Notes under the pieces: model-generated
What the model was told of the DNA's origin: nothing
The model's database searches: none
What the model saw: only the letters and a program-made list of their open reading frames with translations
Assembly: GCF_016522535.1 (NCBI RefSeq)
Contig: NZ_JAEHOI010000002.1
Coordinates: forward strand, 620,001-684,000
DNA from: Leucobacter edaphi
Lineage (GTDB): Bacteria > Actinomycetota > Actinomycetes > Actinomycetales > Microbacteriaceae
Direction: 5' to 3'
Length of the DNA stretch: 64,000 nucleotides
Position numbers and translations under genes: made by a program
Part shown: piece by piece, positions 63,809-64,000 of the stretch
Numbering within the stretch: the stretch's first letter is position 1
Layout: every line of letters starts with the position of its first letter

Positions 63809-64000
63809 TTAGGAGAACCAGAGCCCGAGCTCGCGCTCCGCCGAGAGCGTGGAATCCGAGCCGTGGACGAGGTTCTGCTGGACGGCGAGGCCCCAATCGC
63901 GGCCCAGGTCACCGCGGATCGTGCCGGGGGCAGCTCCCGTGGGATCGGTGGTTCCCGCGAGCGAGCGGAAGCCCTCGATCACGCGATCGCCCTCGGCGCG
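63809..64000 (-). CDS. ndk: Nucleoside diphosphate kinase, C-terminal part (cut by window edge)
   Basis: The last 63 residues of Ndk, ending in a TAA at 63811-63809 on the minus strand. Diagnostic segments: [26 protein letters not shown] and [21 protein letters not shown]. The catalytic His (in the N-V-V-H-G-S-D-type motif, here NLVHGSD) is inside the window. The enzyme exchanges phosphate between NTPs and NDPs. The N-terminal two thirds lie beyond the right edge. Neighbour of folC-DUF4233, as expected for actinobacteria. Confidence 0.93.
   Translation of the reverse strand, partial: RAEGDRVIEGFRSLAGTTDPTGAAPGTIRGDLGRDWGLAVQQNLVHGSDSTLSAERELGLWFS

Overview
The window is about 64 kb of very GC-rich, gene-dense DNA. 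Gene content and order (gluABCD, DUF3000 next to an HRDC ribonuclease D, thrS-HIT-yebC-ruvC, recO-uppS-dusB-dgt-dnaG, tig-clpP1-clpP2-clpX, ileS-folC-DUF4233 near ndk), two clpP genes, a translational ileS T-box, frequent GTG starts and TAnnnT-type -10 boxes point to a high-GC actinobacterium, most likely Microbacteriaceae (Leucobacter-like). The family is inferred from reading the sequence, not from a search. I see no insertion sequence, intact prophage, CRISPR array or rRNA.

Layout. 1-2.1 kb: one small secreted or membrane-anchored protein, then 1.2 kb without a convincing gene that holds the tail of a lost minus-strand gene. 2.1-8.7 kb: a sensory and uptake block, with response regulator, histidine kinase, TAXI-type lipoprotein and the glutamate-type ABC transporter gluABCD. 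8.7-11.7 kb: a TSUP transporter and dxs. 11.8-15.2 kb: a two-gene beta-oxidation operon (minus) behind two identical palindromes. 15.2-20.1 kb: ribonuclease D, DUF3000, alpha/beta hydrolase, zapE and a PemK-like protein. 20.2-24.5 kb: small accessory genes, a Val-Cys-Gly tRNA cluster carrying a tandem array made from the 3' end of its last tRNA, a zinc peptidase, a second tRNA-Val and a TetR regulator. 24.6-29.9 kb: SDR oxidoreductase, a small DUF6412-like membrane protein, an ABC ATPase/permease pair, and a membrane protein coupled to a MerR regulator. 30.0-34.1 kb: thrS, HIT, yebC, ruvC. 34.4-36.3 kb: butanediol-dehydrogenase-like gene and an autoregulated Fur-family operon. 36.4-43.4 kb: TRIC channel, recO, uppS, dusB, dgt, dnaG. 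43.6-47 kb: lone ABC ATPase, gamma carbonic anhydrase, a second DUF6412-like gene, a YidC paralogue and three tRNAs. 47.0-51.5 kb: trigger factor and ClpP1P2X. 51.6-55.7 kb: phosphatase, lipoprotein, Asp-tailed protein and valS (minus). 55.8-64 kb: an orphan response regulator with Glu at the phosphoacceptor position, T-box/ileS, folC, DUF4233, a YcaQ-family protein and the end of ndk.

How the parts work together. The window is mostly housekeeping: translation (thrS, valS, ileS, six tRNAs, dusB), protein folding and turnover (tig, clpP1P2X, zapE), DNA replication and repair (dnaG, dgt, recO, ruvC) and isoprenoid/envelope precursors (dxs, uppS). Regulatory logic is readable at several sites: a T-box before ileS, paired repressor palindromes before the beta-oxidation operon, a palindrome over the fur-like promoter, an 11-bp-phased direct repeat before gluA, and -10 boxes only 6-8 nt from the start codon of about nine genes, which predicts leaderless mRNAs. 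The least ordinary pieces are the tRNA-derived tandem array (21.6-22.1 kb), the Glu54 response regulator, and two DUF6412-like proteins with the same C-terminal signature, one beside the YidC paralogue.
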